Of a stretch of DNA of 50,301 bases, positions 28,201 through 40,716 are shown in pieces. This DNA is from Ophiocordyceps camponoti-saundersi (nom. inval.). Lineage: Eukaryota; Ascomycota; Sordariomycetes; Hypocreales; Ophiocordycipitaceae. The position numbers and the translations under genes were made by a program. The notes beneath the pieces are model-generated. The model ran no database searches and had not been told where the DNA came from. It saw nothing but the letters and a program-made list of their open reading frames with translations. Position 1 is the first letter of the stretch, and the number at the start of each line of letters is the position of its first letter. Location of the stretch: contig PDHQ01000255.1 of the NCBI GenBank assembly GCA_003339415.1, positions 1 through 50,301 on the forward strand, written 5' to 3'.

Positions 28201-28575
28201 TATAAAGGACTTCCTAAGTTTATTAATATAGTATTTATATAACTTCGAACTAAGTATATTAAACTTAATTTATTCCTTTAAGCTTATAAAGTACTTAGGG
28301 TAATAATAAAGCGGTACTTATATAATAATAGCGATAAAATAGTCTTATATTTTTTTATTAACTATACTTTTACTTATAAAGATAAGCCCCTTTTTAATAC
28401 TAATAGGCGCCTAATATAAGACTAGCGAGACCTTATTAGAGTATTTAATAACTTTTAATTTATAGCGTAACTTATATATTAGTTCTTTTTACTAAAATAG
28501 CTTCGCTAATTTAACTTTATATTATTATTTTATAAGGAGAAGGAGAATAAAAGCGCTAACCCCGGCACGGACGCG
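25300..28575 (+). pseudogene. LINE ORF2: endonuclease and reverse transcriptase, RIP-inactivated
   Basis: ORF2 copies the element RNA at a nick made by its own endonuclease. The reverse transcriptase is clear. LTKAFNYISYNKL at about 27010-27050 corresponds to the motif D-KGAFD-V. About 27175-27235 reads as a mutated PQGSPLSP block followed by VLFLLYIS. The catalytic FVDD is seen as F-I-D-N at 27290-27301. Downstream are the thumb and C-terminal parts, with IRLAIIFNI at about 27655 and LYFFINYTFTYKDKPLFN at about 28345-28400, the usual tail of Tad ORF2. The endonuclease part (about 25300-26400) is assigned by position and weak resemblance only. Frame changes within it were not resolved. Confidence 0.8.
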
Positions 28576-30310
28576 TAATAGTTATTATATAGTAATATAT
28601 TATAGTTTATTACTCTACTAACCGCTTACTTAGTTCTAAGTTTCGATTACTTTAATTAAATATAAAGAATTAATTTAACTATATAAAGCGTAGGAATAAT
28701 TATAATTATTATAGCTATAGCTATAGCCGCGGCTATAATTATAACTATAACTATAACTTAAAATAATTATTACTAGCTTTTACTTTTTTATACTAAATAT
28801 AATATAGTTATTATCTAGCGTTATAAAATTCTTATTATCGGAACGCTTATTAATAAAACTATCTTAAATAGGACTAGAAATCTTCTTATAAAAAGGCGGC
28901 GTAATAGCGTTACGGGCGCTTATTATACTCTTAATAATAGCGGGAGCTTCCTTTATAGCGGGGGCGGAAATAATATTAGAAGCGATAAATTCGTTAGCCT
29001 CTAACTTCGACTTAGACTCGATAAGTACTAAGGCGGTAAAAGTTCTAATAATAAGCGGAGGAGTAATAAGGATAAGGGGGCGGTTATAAGGTAATAGTAT
29101 CCCCTATAACGCTACCTTATTTTTAGCCGCGTAGCGAATATAGCGTAACTTATTTATTACTTAATTATAAAAGTTAATTAACTATATATAAAAAATACGC
29201 TATTTTTAAATCTAAGCTATAATAGCTATAATAATTTAGTTAATATTAGTTAAACCTTTAGTTATTTTTATAATAGGATTTTCGCTAAGAGTAAGAGGTA
29301 GTAAGCTTTAAAATAATATATAGCTAGCGGCCGCCTAAATAACTTAATTAGTATAGGAGCTATTATAGCGCGTAATAGCGCGAGTTTCCTTAACGCGCTA
29401 AATAGTATGTTTCTATTACCTTTATTAATATAAAACTTACCTTAAACTTACTATAACTTTAAATTTAACTTACTAACTAAAAATTATAATTAAAGCTTAG
29501 CTTATAAGCTATTATAATTATAGCGCGAATAGCCTCTATTATAGCGGGATTAGAAATTAGCTTATACTTAGTATAATTATTCGTATATTTTATATAAGAT
29601 ATACTAAGCTAATTTACTCTAACTATTAGTAAGCTTAGGCGCGTACCGGGGCTAAATACTTACTTTACTATACTTAATAGAGATTACTAAAGCTTATAAG
29701 CGTACTAATATAATTAGTATAGAATATATTATAAGGGTAATCTCTCTTAGCGGGTATTTTACTTTTAGTATAAGTTAGTTACGAACTATATATATACTTA
29801 TAAAAGCTACTTATATAATTAATTTTATTAAGATTATTAATTTAATAATAGCTTGCTTATATTAATAAAAGTAACCCCCCCTTTTTTATATACCCTTAAG
29901 CCCTAAGTTACTAATTTATAAAAATAACTTCCTAATTAGGAAAACTTCCAGATTAGGAAAGCTTTATAAAGAGGTATATACTTAAATATATATTATATAT
30001 ATAAGGGGTATATAGTTATATACTAAGGGGTTAAGAAGTATATACTAGCTTATATAAGTAATATATACCGCTACTCTCCTTATCTTTCCTTATCTTATTA
30101 CTCTTTCCCTATCTTTTCCTTATATTATATAGTATTACCGTGGCTAATAGCTACTTCTTTTATACGCGTCGCGTATCCTACCTAGCCCCGAGCTAGCCGC
30201 GGTCTTACCGCGCTGCGGGGGGTTTTACCTCTTACGGGAGGGTTTTTCCTACCTAACTTATTATTATGGTTCTAGCAGCTCTTATAGCTACTAGCGTAAT
30301 ATAATAATAA
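28576..30310 (-). other. LINE 3' region with an unusually open frame on the opposite strand
   Basis: This 1.7 kb lies between the end of ORF2 and the (TAA)n tail. It is long for a 3' untranslated region. On the - strand, a single frame runs from about 29870 to 28660. The left half (29870-29110) is full of TAA/TAG that would be Gln in a Gln-rich protein. The next 78 or so codons (about 29105-28870) have no stop and read, for example, LVLIESKSKLEANEFIAS and APAIKEAPAIIKSIISARNA. The end is rich in Ser and Tyr around a palindrome at 28715-28750. I do not recognise the product. It may be chance, an antisense gene, or a captured host segment. A TTCCTAATTAGGAA palindrome lies at 29929-29942. Confidence 0.4.
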
Positions 30311-30327
30311 TAATAGCGTAATAAGTA

Positions 30328-31246
30328 TAAATTAAATTTATAATAAAAATATAATAATATAAATAAAGATTTTTAATACTAAATTATATATATTAAAAAT
30401 TTAATTTTAGTAATATTTTTAATATTACTAGCTTAAATATATTATTAAATATTATATAATAAAGCTATAATATAATATATATTTTACCGCTTTATATATA
30501 AAGGGCGAGTTTACTTATTTTATAGCTTATAAGAAATAACTATATTATTACTTTTTTTATTAAGAGTTTTACTTAAAGTAAAATTAACTTTATTTTAAAA
30601 TAAAAGTAACTTAAAACTGGGCGAAGAATATATATATTTCTTAACTTTAAAAGTTTATAAATTAAAATTTTATATATACCGCCCCTCCTCTCTTTTTAGC
30701 GCTAATTAAAGTTTAATAATAGCTAAGGTAAAAATATTAAAAAGTAAATATAATAATACCTTTCTTAACCCCCTTTCTAAACTTATCTATAGCTTTATTA
30801 TAATAATTTAGCTATTTTTTAAAATTAGCTATTATAAAGTTTATAATAAAATAATAAAACTTTTATATATTTCTTAGCTATATTAATAAAGCTTTAATTA
30901 ATTAAATTATTAAAGCTACTTTAATTAAGCGGGGGGATTTAGTTTATAGCGATAATAATAGCTAAGAGGATAAATAAGCTATATAAACTTTATATTAAAC
31001 TTAGTTTATATATACTTTTATTATTATAAAGTTCGCTTTAAGGGAAATATTAACTTTTTAATTATTAGTTATTACTTAGATTATTAAATATATAAAGTAT
31101 TAGGTATAAATAAGGCTTAACTCGAAGCTAAGATAACGCTTAAGGGGAGGGTTTTACTCTAAAATCTTCGGTTTTTCCCCTTTTTAAAATATATATAAGA
31201 TAGTTCTAAGCTATATAAGGTATATTAGTATATTAATATTATTATT
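30328..31246 (+). mobile_element. Family A element, copy A4, right part
   Basis: The copy resumes exactly after the second LINE target duplication and runs to its (TTA)n tail. Without the LINE and one duplication, A4 is about 1845 bp, the normal family length. It is among the more mutated copies. Confidence 0.78.
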
Positions 31247-31259
31247 ATTACTTATACTT

Positions 31260-33378
31260 ATATAATAGAAAAGATCTAAAAAGACGCTTAACGTAACTAG
31301 GCGTAAGGCTAGCTAAGTTAACTTATAACTTAGTTAATTATAAATTAAATATAGGAAACTTATAAGAACCCCTTTAAGTTTCTACTAATACTTTAATAAA
31401 ATAGCTATATATAACCTTATTAAACCTTACTTTAGCGGACTTATTCTAACTAATTTAAGCTATAATAAAATAATATATAGTCCGCTTTAGATAGGAAGTA
31501 AAATAAGCAAATTTAGCTAAGACTAAGACCTCTTATATAAAGGATATTAAATATATTATAATTAATACTATATATAAGACGCTCCCTTACTTTTTAATAA
31601 GAAACTAATAGTTAAATTCGAAAATATAAGCTTAGGTTATATTAGCCTTATAACTTTATTTAAAGTTAAAAAAACAAATCTTACTTAAATATTAAAGGGA
31701 AATTATAATATATCTTAATAGTATTATAAAAAACGTTACTAATAGGACCCTTAAAAATATAATACTAGCTATTAATTATACTTTAAAAGTAACGTTTTAT
31801 TTAGTAGTTTACTAACTTAATAATAAAAATATAGCTATTATATTTAACTTTAATATTATAAGATTTATATAAGACCCTTTTTAAGTTAAGATTATTTTTA
31901 AGCTAGATAATATTATTATTAACTAGCTATATAATATTATCGCTAAAAGGCTTCCTCTATTACTAGCTATAAGGGATTAAGATAGTTTTATCGCTTAAAT
32001 TATATAAGTTTATAAAGTTACTATTACTAGGCTCTAAGCTTAAAAAATAATACTTAGAGTTATATAAATAATAATAGTAATTAAATTAACTTTACCTACT
32101 AATATAAATAAACTTTATAATTATAGATTAATAATAGAAATATAAATTTTTTAAATTAAGCTTTTCTTAAACTCTATTCGCCCCTGCTAATATTATAATT
32201 ACGATTCTTTAATTTATATTATTAAGTTTTATAAGTATATTAAGCTTTATAATAAATATAATATTATAATATATAAGATCGAGATTAAATATAAGGCGAG
32301 ATAAGATAAATATTCTTATATATATATCTTTTATAAAGGCGATTACTTAGCCTAGTTTTACCTATATCTTATAGCTATTTAAAAATAAGATAAGGCCCGC
32401 GCTTATTATAAATAATAACTTATATAATTTACTAAACTTAGTATAGAGTTTATAATACTATTTAATATATAATTTATTTAAAAGCTAGCTTTAAAGTTTT
32501 TACGCTAATTTATTATAAGTAGGAAGTATTACTAGCTTATAAGTAGCTTTTAACTAAAGCTGTCCTTTAAGATACTAGTTAGTAGAGATACTCTAAAAGC
32601 TATAAGGCGCTAGATTAAACGCGATAAGAGTATATCTTTTCCGAATTTAAGCTAGCTACCTCTTAAATAGCTAAAAACTTTAATTAATATTAATAAGCTT
32701 ACTCTTTCCTTATATAAAATAAATAAACTTATTAAAACTAATATTAAGCCCCTAACTACGCCGGCCCTTATTAAGATATAAACTAAAGCTATTATTAGGG
32801 TATTTTATAAAAATAGTAAGAATATAACTATTACTACCTCTAACTCCTCCTTATATATCTTAAGGTCCTTTTTTAAAATATAAATAAATAACTTAAGCTA
32901 GTATAACTAGCTTTTTATAATATATATAATTATAATATTATTACCTTATAAGAAATAATATATTACTTAAAAGCTAGTCCGGTCTTTTCTAAAATTTTAC
33001 CTTATTAACTTATTTTTTATAATAGATAAGCGGCTATATATATTTAAAAGCATTATAGCGTCTTAAATTAGTTACTTATTACTAGTAAAGATTAAGCTAG
33101 AGTTAGCTTTACTTTTAAATTAAAAATCCTCTTAGTATACTCTTTTTTAAGTTAAGCTAAATAAGGCTATTTTTCCCTCTTTCCTAAGTTTAAGCTAAAA
33201 ATAAAATAAATCCTTTTTAGGGACTTTAATTTATATTATTTATTATAAAATAGCTATAAATAACGCTTTAATAATATAAATTAGCTTATCTAAAAAACCT
33301 CTTAACTTAACTTTTTACTCCTTACTTTTAAAAGTAAATATATAAGGAATTAAGGATACTTTATAGCTATTAGAATTA
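31260..33378 (+). pseudogene. Probable ORF1 of a second, older LINE
   Basis: The + strand frame from about 31740 to 32880 carries a candidate zinc knuckle at 32323-32367, reading YIFYKGDYLA*FYLY as found. With Tyr taken as mutated Cys or His this fits CX2CX3HX6C, and it is followed by a basic stretch ending DKARAYYK, as in LINE ORF1 proteins. Downstream (about 32640-32840) the frame is rich in Lys, Thr, Ser and Pro-derived Leu, as expected of the loose C-terminus. The upstream part and the 32900-33370 part are not recognised. The alternative is that some of this is the missing Copia gag on the - strand, because Copia should continue rightwards past A4. Confidence 0.4.
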
Positions 33379-33939
33379 ACTTTTATATATTTTATAAATT
33401 CCGCGCTTTTAAGAATATAAATATAAACTTTTTATTTTTATATTATAAGTAGACTCTGCTCCCTTTACTACTTTATAATAATAATAAGCCGCGCTTAAAG
33501 CGATTTTAAAAAAAAGGGTAATATTATATAAGTTAATTATAAACGCGAAAACTTTTTACTTAAAATATAGCTTTACTTTAAATTATAATAATCTTAAACT
33601 TAAGAGTTTATTATACTTATTACTTTATTAAAAGCTAAAGTAAATATTAATAAGATTATTTAGAAAAATACTTTTATTTTTATATAAGTAATTATTAAAT
33701 AAATAGCGGAGTCTAAAAGGGTTCGGGGAGGCGCCCCCTTTACTTTAATTTTATTAGTTAGTAATATCTTCTTAGCTATTATAGCTATAATTTCCTTTTT
33801 TTTATAATATTAGAAGGAGTAAAACTCTTTTAACATAAGCTATAATTATAGCTAGAGCGCTAAAAAAGATTATTAAAAAGTAAGTTTTTAAGTAATATAA
33901 ATAATAGTTTATAATTCGCTTTAACTTTATCGCTACTCT
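33379..33939 (+). mobile_element. Family A element, copy A5, 5' part (cut by Gypsy)
   Basis: It starts at the usual 5' end and stops abruptly at cgctactct, where the Gypsy LTR begins. The rest should lie beyond the right edge of the window, after the Gypsy element. This makes A5 the oldest dated layer here. Confidence 0.8.
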
Positions 33940-36560
33940 TATAATAATCTAAAATATAAATACTAGTTAAAAGTATTATTTAATTATATAAGCAGTATTT
34001 ATTATATAAGCCGCTTAATAATATAAGTTATATAATAAAGGAAAAATACTAGTATCTAATATTTAAATAATAGCTAAACTTTAGAAAGTTAAACTTCGGA
34101 TAATAAGATAAGATAGGAATTAATAAGAAGAATAAATAAAATTTTTAAGATAAGAGGAACAGGTAAAAATAGTTAGAAACGGAAAGAAATATTAGTTTTA
34201 TAAATAAAAAATTATTTATTATAATTTATTATTAACTAAAAAGCTAATAGAATATAATAGAATAGAATAAAGCTATTTTATTCGCTAAGAATTATATAAA
34301 TTTAAAATTAAAAGTTAATTTTAAAGTAAAAATTTAATTTTAAAGTAAAAGAAATATAATAAAAGTAAATAGAATAAAATAAAGCTATTCTATTTACTAA
34401 TATATTTATAATATAAAGCTTTTACTATATTTTATAAAATTCTAGCTAGCTTATATAATTAATAATAATTTATATATTAATATACCTTATATAGCTTAGA
34501 ACTATCTTATATATATTTTAAGAGGGGGAGAAACTAAAGGACTTAAAGTAAAACCCTCCCCTTAAGTATTACCTTAGCTTTAAGTTAGACCCTATTTATA
34601 CCTAGTATTTTATATATTTAATAAGTTAGGTATTAACTAATTATTTAAAAGCTAATATTTCCCCTAAAGCGGACTCTATAATAGTAAAAGTACGCGTAAA
34701 CTAAGTTTAATATAAAATCTATATAGCTTACTTATTTTCCTAGCTATTATTATCGCTATAAACCGAATCTTTATATTTAATTAAAATAGCCTTAATAATC
34801 TAATCTATTAGGGCCTTATTAGCGTAGCTAAAGTATATATAAAGGTTTTATTATCTTATAATAAACCTTATAATAGCTAGTTCCGAAAAATAGTTAAATT
34901 ATTATAGTAAAGCTATAAATAAGTATAGAGTTAAAATTAGAGGAGGGGGTATTATTATATTTACTTTCTAGCGTTTCCGCCTTAGCTATTATTAGTTTTT
35001 AGTTAGCGCTAAAAGGGGAGGAGGGGCGGTATATATAGAGCCCCGGTCCGTAAACCTCTAAAGTTAAGTAATATACGCGTCCTTCGCTTAGTCCTATATT
35101 ACTCTTATCTTAAGGTAAAGTTAACTTTACTTAAAGTAAAACTTTTAATAAAAAAGGTAATAATATAATCTTTTCTTATAAGCTATAAGGTAAGTAAACT
35201 CGCCTTTTATATATAAAATAGTAAAATATTTATTATATTATAGCTTTATTATATAATATTTAATAGTATATCTAAGTTAGTAATATTTAAAATATTACTA
35301 AGGTTAGACTTTTAGTATATATAGTTTAGCGTTAAAAATCTCCGCTTATATTACTAAGCTTTTATTATAAATTTAATTTATATTCGCTATACTATTAATA
35401 GTAATTATTAAAGAATTTTACTAAATCTTAAAATAGTATTTTTTTATATATAATTATATTATTAAAACCTTATTTAATAACTTAATTTTTTTAAAAAAAG
35501 CTTTTTTATTACCTTACTATAAGGCCTATATTAGTACTCCTTTTATAATAAGAGTATAATTTTTACTAGTTAAGCGTACCTCTTTTTCGAAAGCGGTATA
35601 AAGTTACCTTAAATTAAACTAGAGCTTATAAATAATATCTTAAAATATTACTATAATATTACCGCTAAGTAATTTCCTTATTATAAAAGCTTAGCTTTAC
35701 TTATAAAGTTTATAGTTAATATTTATTATAGTTACTTTAAGGCCTTAAACTTAGAGTAAAGTAGCTATAAAATCGGACCGAATTATAAGCTATTACTTAT
35801 ATTATTTAAGAACTTACTTTTTAATAATTTTCTCTAGTATTTTAGCTATAATTATAACTTATATTAAAGGAGTTTTACTCCTCTTAAAGCTATAAAAAAG
35901 AGAGGAAATCGCGGCTATAATAGCTAAGAAAATATTATTAACTAATAATATTAAAGTAAGGGGGGCATTTTCCCGGACTTTTTTAAACTCCGCTACTTAT
36001 TTAATAATTACTTATATAAAGATAAAGGTATCTCCCGAAATAATCTTATTAATATTTACCTTAGCTTCTAATAAGGTAATAAATATAATAAACCTTTAAG
36101 TTTAAGATTATTATAATTCGAAGTAAAGCTATATTTTAAGTAAAAAATTTTCGTAGTTATAATTAACTTATATAGCGTTACTTTTCCCCTTAAAGTTACT
36201 CTAAGCGCGGCTAGCTATTACTATAAGGTAATAGAGAGAGCGGAGTCTGCTTATAATATAAAAATAAAAAGTTTATATCTGCGTTACTATAAGCGCGGAG
36301 TCTATAGAATATATAAAAGTTAGCTTATATAATTAAATAGTTTCTTAGAGAAGGAAAATTATAAAAGGAAGGCTTCCTTCCCTTAAAAGGTCTTTCCTTT
36401 CTTTTTTCTCTAAGCTTTTAATTTAAATAATTTATACCTTAAAAGCTTACTTTTTATAACTTTTCTTTACTTTATAAGATATTCCTATTTAGGAAGTTTT
36501 TACTTATTTCTATTTTATAAATTTCTTATTTTAAATACTTACTGCTTAGCTATAATAAGT
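33940..36560 (+). repeat. 5' LTR and leader of the Gypsy element (interrupted by A6)
   Basis: The segment begins TATAATAATC, probably a mutated TGTAATAATC, directly at the break in A5. It contains two similar blocks with agaataaa.taaagctattttattcgc / agctattctatttac near 34260 and 34375. It continues after A6 at 36336. The inner border is not certain: the primer-binding site was not identified and 36560 is an estimate. Without A6 the length would be about 750 bp. Confidence 0.5.
34462..36320 (-). mobile_element. Family A element, copy A6 (complete, inside the Gypsy LTR)
   Basis: The copy is 1859 bp and reversed. The 15-bp target-site duplication tagcttatataatta is perfect (34447-34461 and 36321-36335). 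The TATA box lies next to ggggaggaggggcggt near 35020-35030. The conserved frame is open on the + strand around 35815-36095, with the same reading as A9, including IIFSSILAII and SPEIILLIFTLASNKV. Confidence 0.87.
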
Positions 36561-36869
36561 AAAGCCCCTTACTTTTTTATTACCTCTTATTTTTTTATTT
36601 TTAGAAGCTTAGATTAAAGGCTATATAAGTAAGATTAGGTAATTATAAATATAATCCGTAATATGTTAAAAGCTTCTTTACTATTATAACTACCTTATAA
36701 GAACGAAGAATAAAAAGAGAGTATACTAAACGATTCCTTTTCTAAAAAATTAGAAAATAATAAAAATACTGCTTTTTTAAATATATATATCTCCACGGAA
36801 ATAAAAGGTATAAACTTACTTTTTTCTATTCTAATTAGGAAAAAGATAGCGCTACGTAGTAGTTTATAA

Positions 36870-37480
36870 TATATCTAATATCTAGACCCCTATACCCCCT
36901 TATACTGCTAATAATCTTAGACTAGTAATAGATATTAGTAAGGTTCCGATACTTAAATATTATAATAGGAAAGATAAAGATTTATAAGCGTTTTTAACTA
37001 ATATTTAAGCTTATTTTAGGCTCTATTCTTCCGCCTTTTTTAATAAACTTATAAAAGTAATTTATATTTCTACTTACTTAGAAAGTATAGCTTTAAATTA
37101 GTTCGAACTTATATAAAGGAATTATTTAAAACTTATTAATAGCTAAGAAGAAGAAATAAAGCTTATTTTTATCAGCTTTAATTAATTTAAAGAAAAACTA
37201 TAGGAAGTTTTTAGCTAGTAAAATAAAGCTAAAACTATAGAATATAAATTAAGGACCTTACGGTAAAAAGGGGCTACTTCTAGCTACGCTACTAAATTTA
37301 GATAAATAACTAATAAGTTAAACTAGGAAGATAAAGCCCTTATAGCTATTTTTTATAAAGGACTAAAAGATAAAGTTAAAAACGAATTATATAAGTTAAA
37401 TAAGCTTAATAAACTATTTACTTATATAGCCTTTATTATTAAAATCGACGACTAATTATTTAAAAAAAAGTAATAAAAAT
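36870..37480 (+). pseudogene. Gypsy gag (retrotransposon gag domain)
   Basis: This is the structural protein of a Ty3/Gypsy element. It opens near 36870, with ISKVPILKYYNRKDKDL (about 36940-36985), then AYFRLYSSAFFNKLIKVIY and TYLESIALN, the last before a Trp-derived stop. About 37275-37410 reads SSYATKFR, then EDKALIAIFYKGLKDKVKNE, which is the strongly conserved end of fungal Gypsy gag domains. A possible nucleocapsid knuckle follows at about 37592-37645 (Y-F-F-Y-K-K-E-S-stop), where the His position is now a stop. All damage is of the RIP type. Confidence 0.85.
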
Positions 37481-39000
37481 AAGGAAGTAAAAATACCTCT
37501 TCTTATATTATTAAAAGTAATAAAAAATATAAGAAAAACTTTACTAATTAAGGAGACCTTATAAATTCAGATATAGTATCCTCGAAGCTTATAATTTACT
37601 TCTTTTATAAGAAAGAAAGTTAAATTATAAAAAACTACTTTAAAAAGTAAGAAAAAGGAATAGGAATAGGAAAAACCTCTTTTACGAATAGTAAGACGGT
37701 TAACGTTATTACTTCCTATCCGGCTACTAATTATAATACCTTAGGCCTTATTAAGAAAGATTAATATACTATTTATAATAAGAAATTTAAACTACTAATA
37801 GAAGAAGATAATATTAACCGAGAAGCTTACTAAATATAAAAAGTATTTAAAAAGAAATATAATAACTATATAATCCGAGCTTAATAGCTAATATATATTA
37901 TTACTATAACTAGAATATAATTAAGAATATAAAAAAGCTTTTAAAGCTTATAAGTCCTTTAGGATTAATTACGGAATTTAATTTAGGAGGTGAAATTTAC
38001 CCTTTTAGAGGTAATTTTAACTTTTATAAGACTTATAAGTAGGTTATAGAAGACTAGGTTAAAGCTCGAGGAGAAGGAATTAAAGGAATTCTTTATTATT
38101 CGAATAAACCTACTTAGTATAGCTTTTCGGAAAGCTTAATTTTAACCCTTAATCTTAACGACTATATAAATAACCTTAACGGAATAAGGGAAGATTACAA
38201 ACCTATTTTAAAAGAGAAAGAGGATAGCCTTATTCCGGAAAGTAAAATTAAGAAAGAAAAAGAAGAATTACCCCTTCTTATAATAAATAATCTTAATTCT
38301 ATTAGAGAAATAGATAATAAAGAAAAAGATAAAAAAATATAATATTTTATTAAAATAAAAAAACTAATTTTAAAAGAATACGAAAAATAGAAGAAAATTA
38401 TTATCCCTTGTATAATAAATTATTTTAGTATTTATAGTACTTAAAACAATTCTTTAATAAGTATTAATAAGCGTATTATAATCTTAGCTAGTAATTTTAC
38501 TATAATAAGGATTATAAATTTTACTTATAAGATAAATAAAACGCTAATTATTACCTATACTTATTATTTTTTTATAAAGAAACTAGCTTTATTAATAAGA
38601 AATTCTTTATTAAAGAAATAAAATTTACTCTTAATAGGGAAACTAATTATAAGGTTTTTAAAAAAATAAGAGAAATAATTACGATTTTTAACCCCGAATT
38701 CTTAGTATTAAATTAGATATAATTTAGGCTATAATTAGTTTTATAAGAAAACTACTAATTAAAGGACTTATAAGATATAAGTCCTTTACTAAAAAAAATA
38801 GCTTTAGAAGGTAGGATTTTCTAACATAGCTTAAAGAATTTAAAAAAGACTTTAATAGAAAAGGGAAAGCCTTTATTTAAGAAGGGTAAATAAAGGTATA
38901 GCTAATAAGAAAAAGAATTTTAATATAAATTTTAATAAAAATTTAAAAATAAAAATACGTTGTAATTATCTTAAATTATAAGATATTAATACTATTATAA
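37481..39000 (+). pseudogene. Gypsy gag-to-protease linker region
   Basis: The segment lies between gag and the aspartic protease. It keeps charged stretches such as ESKIKKEKEELPLLIINN near 38240 and REIDNKEKDKK near 38305. No catalytic domain is seen. It most likely corresponds to the variable linker of the polyprotein. Confidence 0.5.
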
Positions 39001-39420
39001 TTAAAACTAATAGTATTAAAATCCTTATTTCTAAACTAACTTTTACTTTAAGATATAAAGGAAAAATAATAACTACTTTTATAGATAGCGGAGCTGCTAG
39101 TAATTATATTTTACCTCTAGCTATTAAACGTCTAAATTTAAGGTATATATAAAAAAAACGCTTAGTATAGTAAGAAATGCTAAAAGATTTAACTTTTAGT
39201 TTAATAAAGGTTTAATTTTATACGAAACTAATTACTTTAAATTTAAAATAAAACCTTATACTTTTACTAATACCTTTAATATCTTTAAAATAGTAAAATA
39301 TAATATAATATTAAGTTATCCTTTTCTTTATAAATATAATTTATAAATTAACTAGAAAACTAGCTAAGTTAAATTTATAGATAATTATTTAATATTTAGT
39401 ATTTCTAATAATAATACTAA
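39001..39420 (+). pseudogene. Gypsy aspartic protease
   Basis: The active-site motif D-S-G is intact at 39084-39092, in the context TTFIDSGAASNYILPLAI. This is the retropepsin signature followed by the usual hydrophobic stretch. Upstream FTLRYKG is also typical. The enzyme would cut the polyprotein into mature parts. Confidence 0.8.
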
Positions 39421-40019
39421 TAAAATTAATTAAATAGGTTTTAGAAGGAAAAATAAGCTAAGAAGGTATAATTATAAGAATAGTAAAAAGCTTAATTATA
39501 AGATTTCTAAAAATACTAATAAAAGTAAGTTAAGTATAAAAAATAAGTAATTTAAATTTATAAAAAATAATTATTATAAAAATAGATAATCGAATATAAG
39601 TAATTATAATAAAAGTTAACCTAATTATAATTATAATAAGAATAAAGAAAATATTAAATTTAATAAAGCTTTAAGAAATTTTTATAAAAGATTTAGCTTA
39701 AGAAATTTTAAAAAGGCGAGAAGCCCTAATAATAAAAATAATTTAATAAAAAAAGCTAAAGAAAGAAAGAACTTTTTTAGTAATAATTAAGAATTTACTA
39801 TAAGAAATAAATATAATTATTATAAGTAAAAACTTTATAATAAAGCTAAAAGTAATAAAATTTATTATAAAATACCTTATATTATTATATTAGCTACTTT
39901 TTCTAATATAAGTTATAAGGAAGAAATAGCTTCTTATACTAAAAAAAATTAGAACGCTAAGAATTAATACTTAAAGAAATTCTAAAAGAATTCTTAGATA
40001 TATTTAAGAAACCTTTAAA

Positions 40020-40716
40020 TAATACTTTACCTAAAAAAGTTTATAAGACTATAAAATTAAATTAAAACCTAACTCGGAACTTTAATTTATATAAATTTAT
40101 AATAGTAACGAAAAATAACTATAAGTATTAAAAGAATATTTAGAAGAATAAATTAAAAAAGAATATATAAGGCCTTTTAAAAGCCTTTATAAAGCTCTTA
40201 TCACCTTTCCTAATAAATAAGGTAAAGAAAAAAATAAATTAAAACTTATAATAAACTATTAAAAATAAAATAATAATACTATTAAAGATAAAACGCTTAT
40301 ACTACTAATTATAAAATTAAAAGATAGATTAAGTTAGAAATAGTATTTTACTAAGCTAAATTTAAAATTAGCTTATTATTAAATATAAATAGTAAAAGGA
40401 GACGAATATAAAATAGCTTTTAGAATTAGATACGGAAGCTATAAATACTTAGTATTACTTTTAAAACTATATAATAGCCTTATTACTTTCTAAAAATATA
40501 TTAATTATATTCTAAGAGATTATTTAAATATATTTATTATAGCTTATTTAGATAATATTATTATATTTTTAGATACCTTAGAAGAATATAAAATTTATAT
40601 AAGAAAAGTATTAAAAGCCTTATAAAAAGCCGAATTATATATAAATCTTAAAAAATATAAATTTTTTTCTAAAAAAGTAAATTCTCTAAGTATTATTATA
40701 ACCCCTTATAATATTA
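40020..40716 (+). pseudogene. Gypsy reverse transcriptase
   Basis: The frame reads FRIRYGSYKYLVLL (about 40410-40455), then INYILRDYLNIFIIAYLDN, with the catalytic YLDD now Y-L-D-N at 40545-40556. It is followed by LEEYKIYIRKVLKAL and KKYKFFSKKV. The order and spacing are those of a chromovirus-like Gypsy RT. It ends at the insertion point of A7 inside the sequence that leads to RNase H. Confidence 0.88.

Larger units (their letters stand above)
23670..30310 (+). mobile_element. Complete Tad-clade LINE (non-LTR retrotransposon), nested in A4
   Basis: The insertion is 6641 bp and is bounded by a perfect 17-bp target-site duplication, taatagcgtaataagta (23653-23669 and 30311-30327). It ends in (TAA)n. 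It holds ORF1 with zinc knuckles, ORF2 with endonuclease/reverse transcriptase, and a 1.7-kb 3' region. G+C is visibly higher than in the host copy A4, and CpG sites are common, although CpA and TpG are nearly gone. It is therefore a younger layer than A4. It looks full-length because the 5' non-coding leader before ORF1 is present. Confidence 0.88.

Noticed and set aside
28715..28750. tRNA- or terminator-like stem in the LINE 3' region
   Set aside because: The palindrome is made of repeated CTATAG/TAGCTA words without a cloverleaf, and there is no context for a terminator.
36560..36860. Primer-binding site of the Gypsy element
   Set aside because: No stretch complementary to a tRNA 3' end could be recognised, since the TGG that normally starts it would be mutated. 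It was left unassigned.
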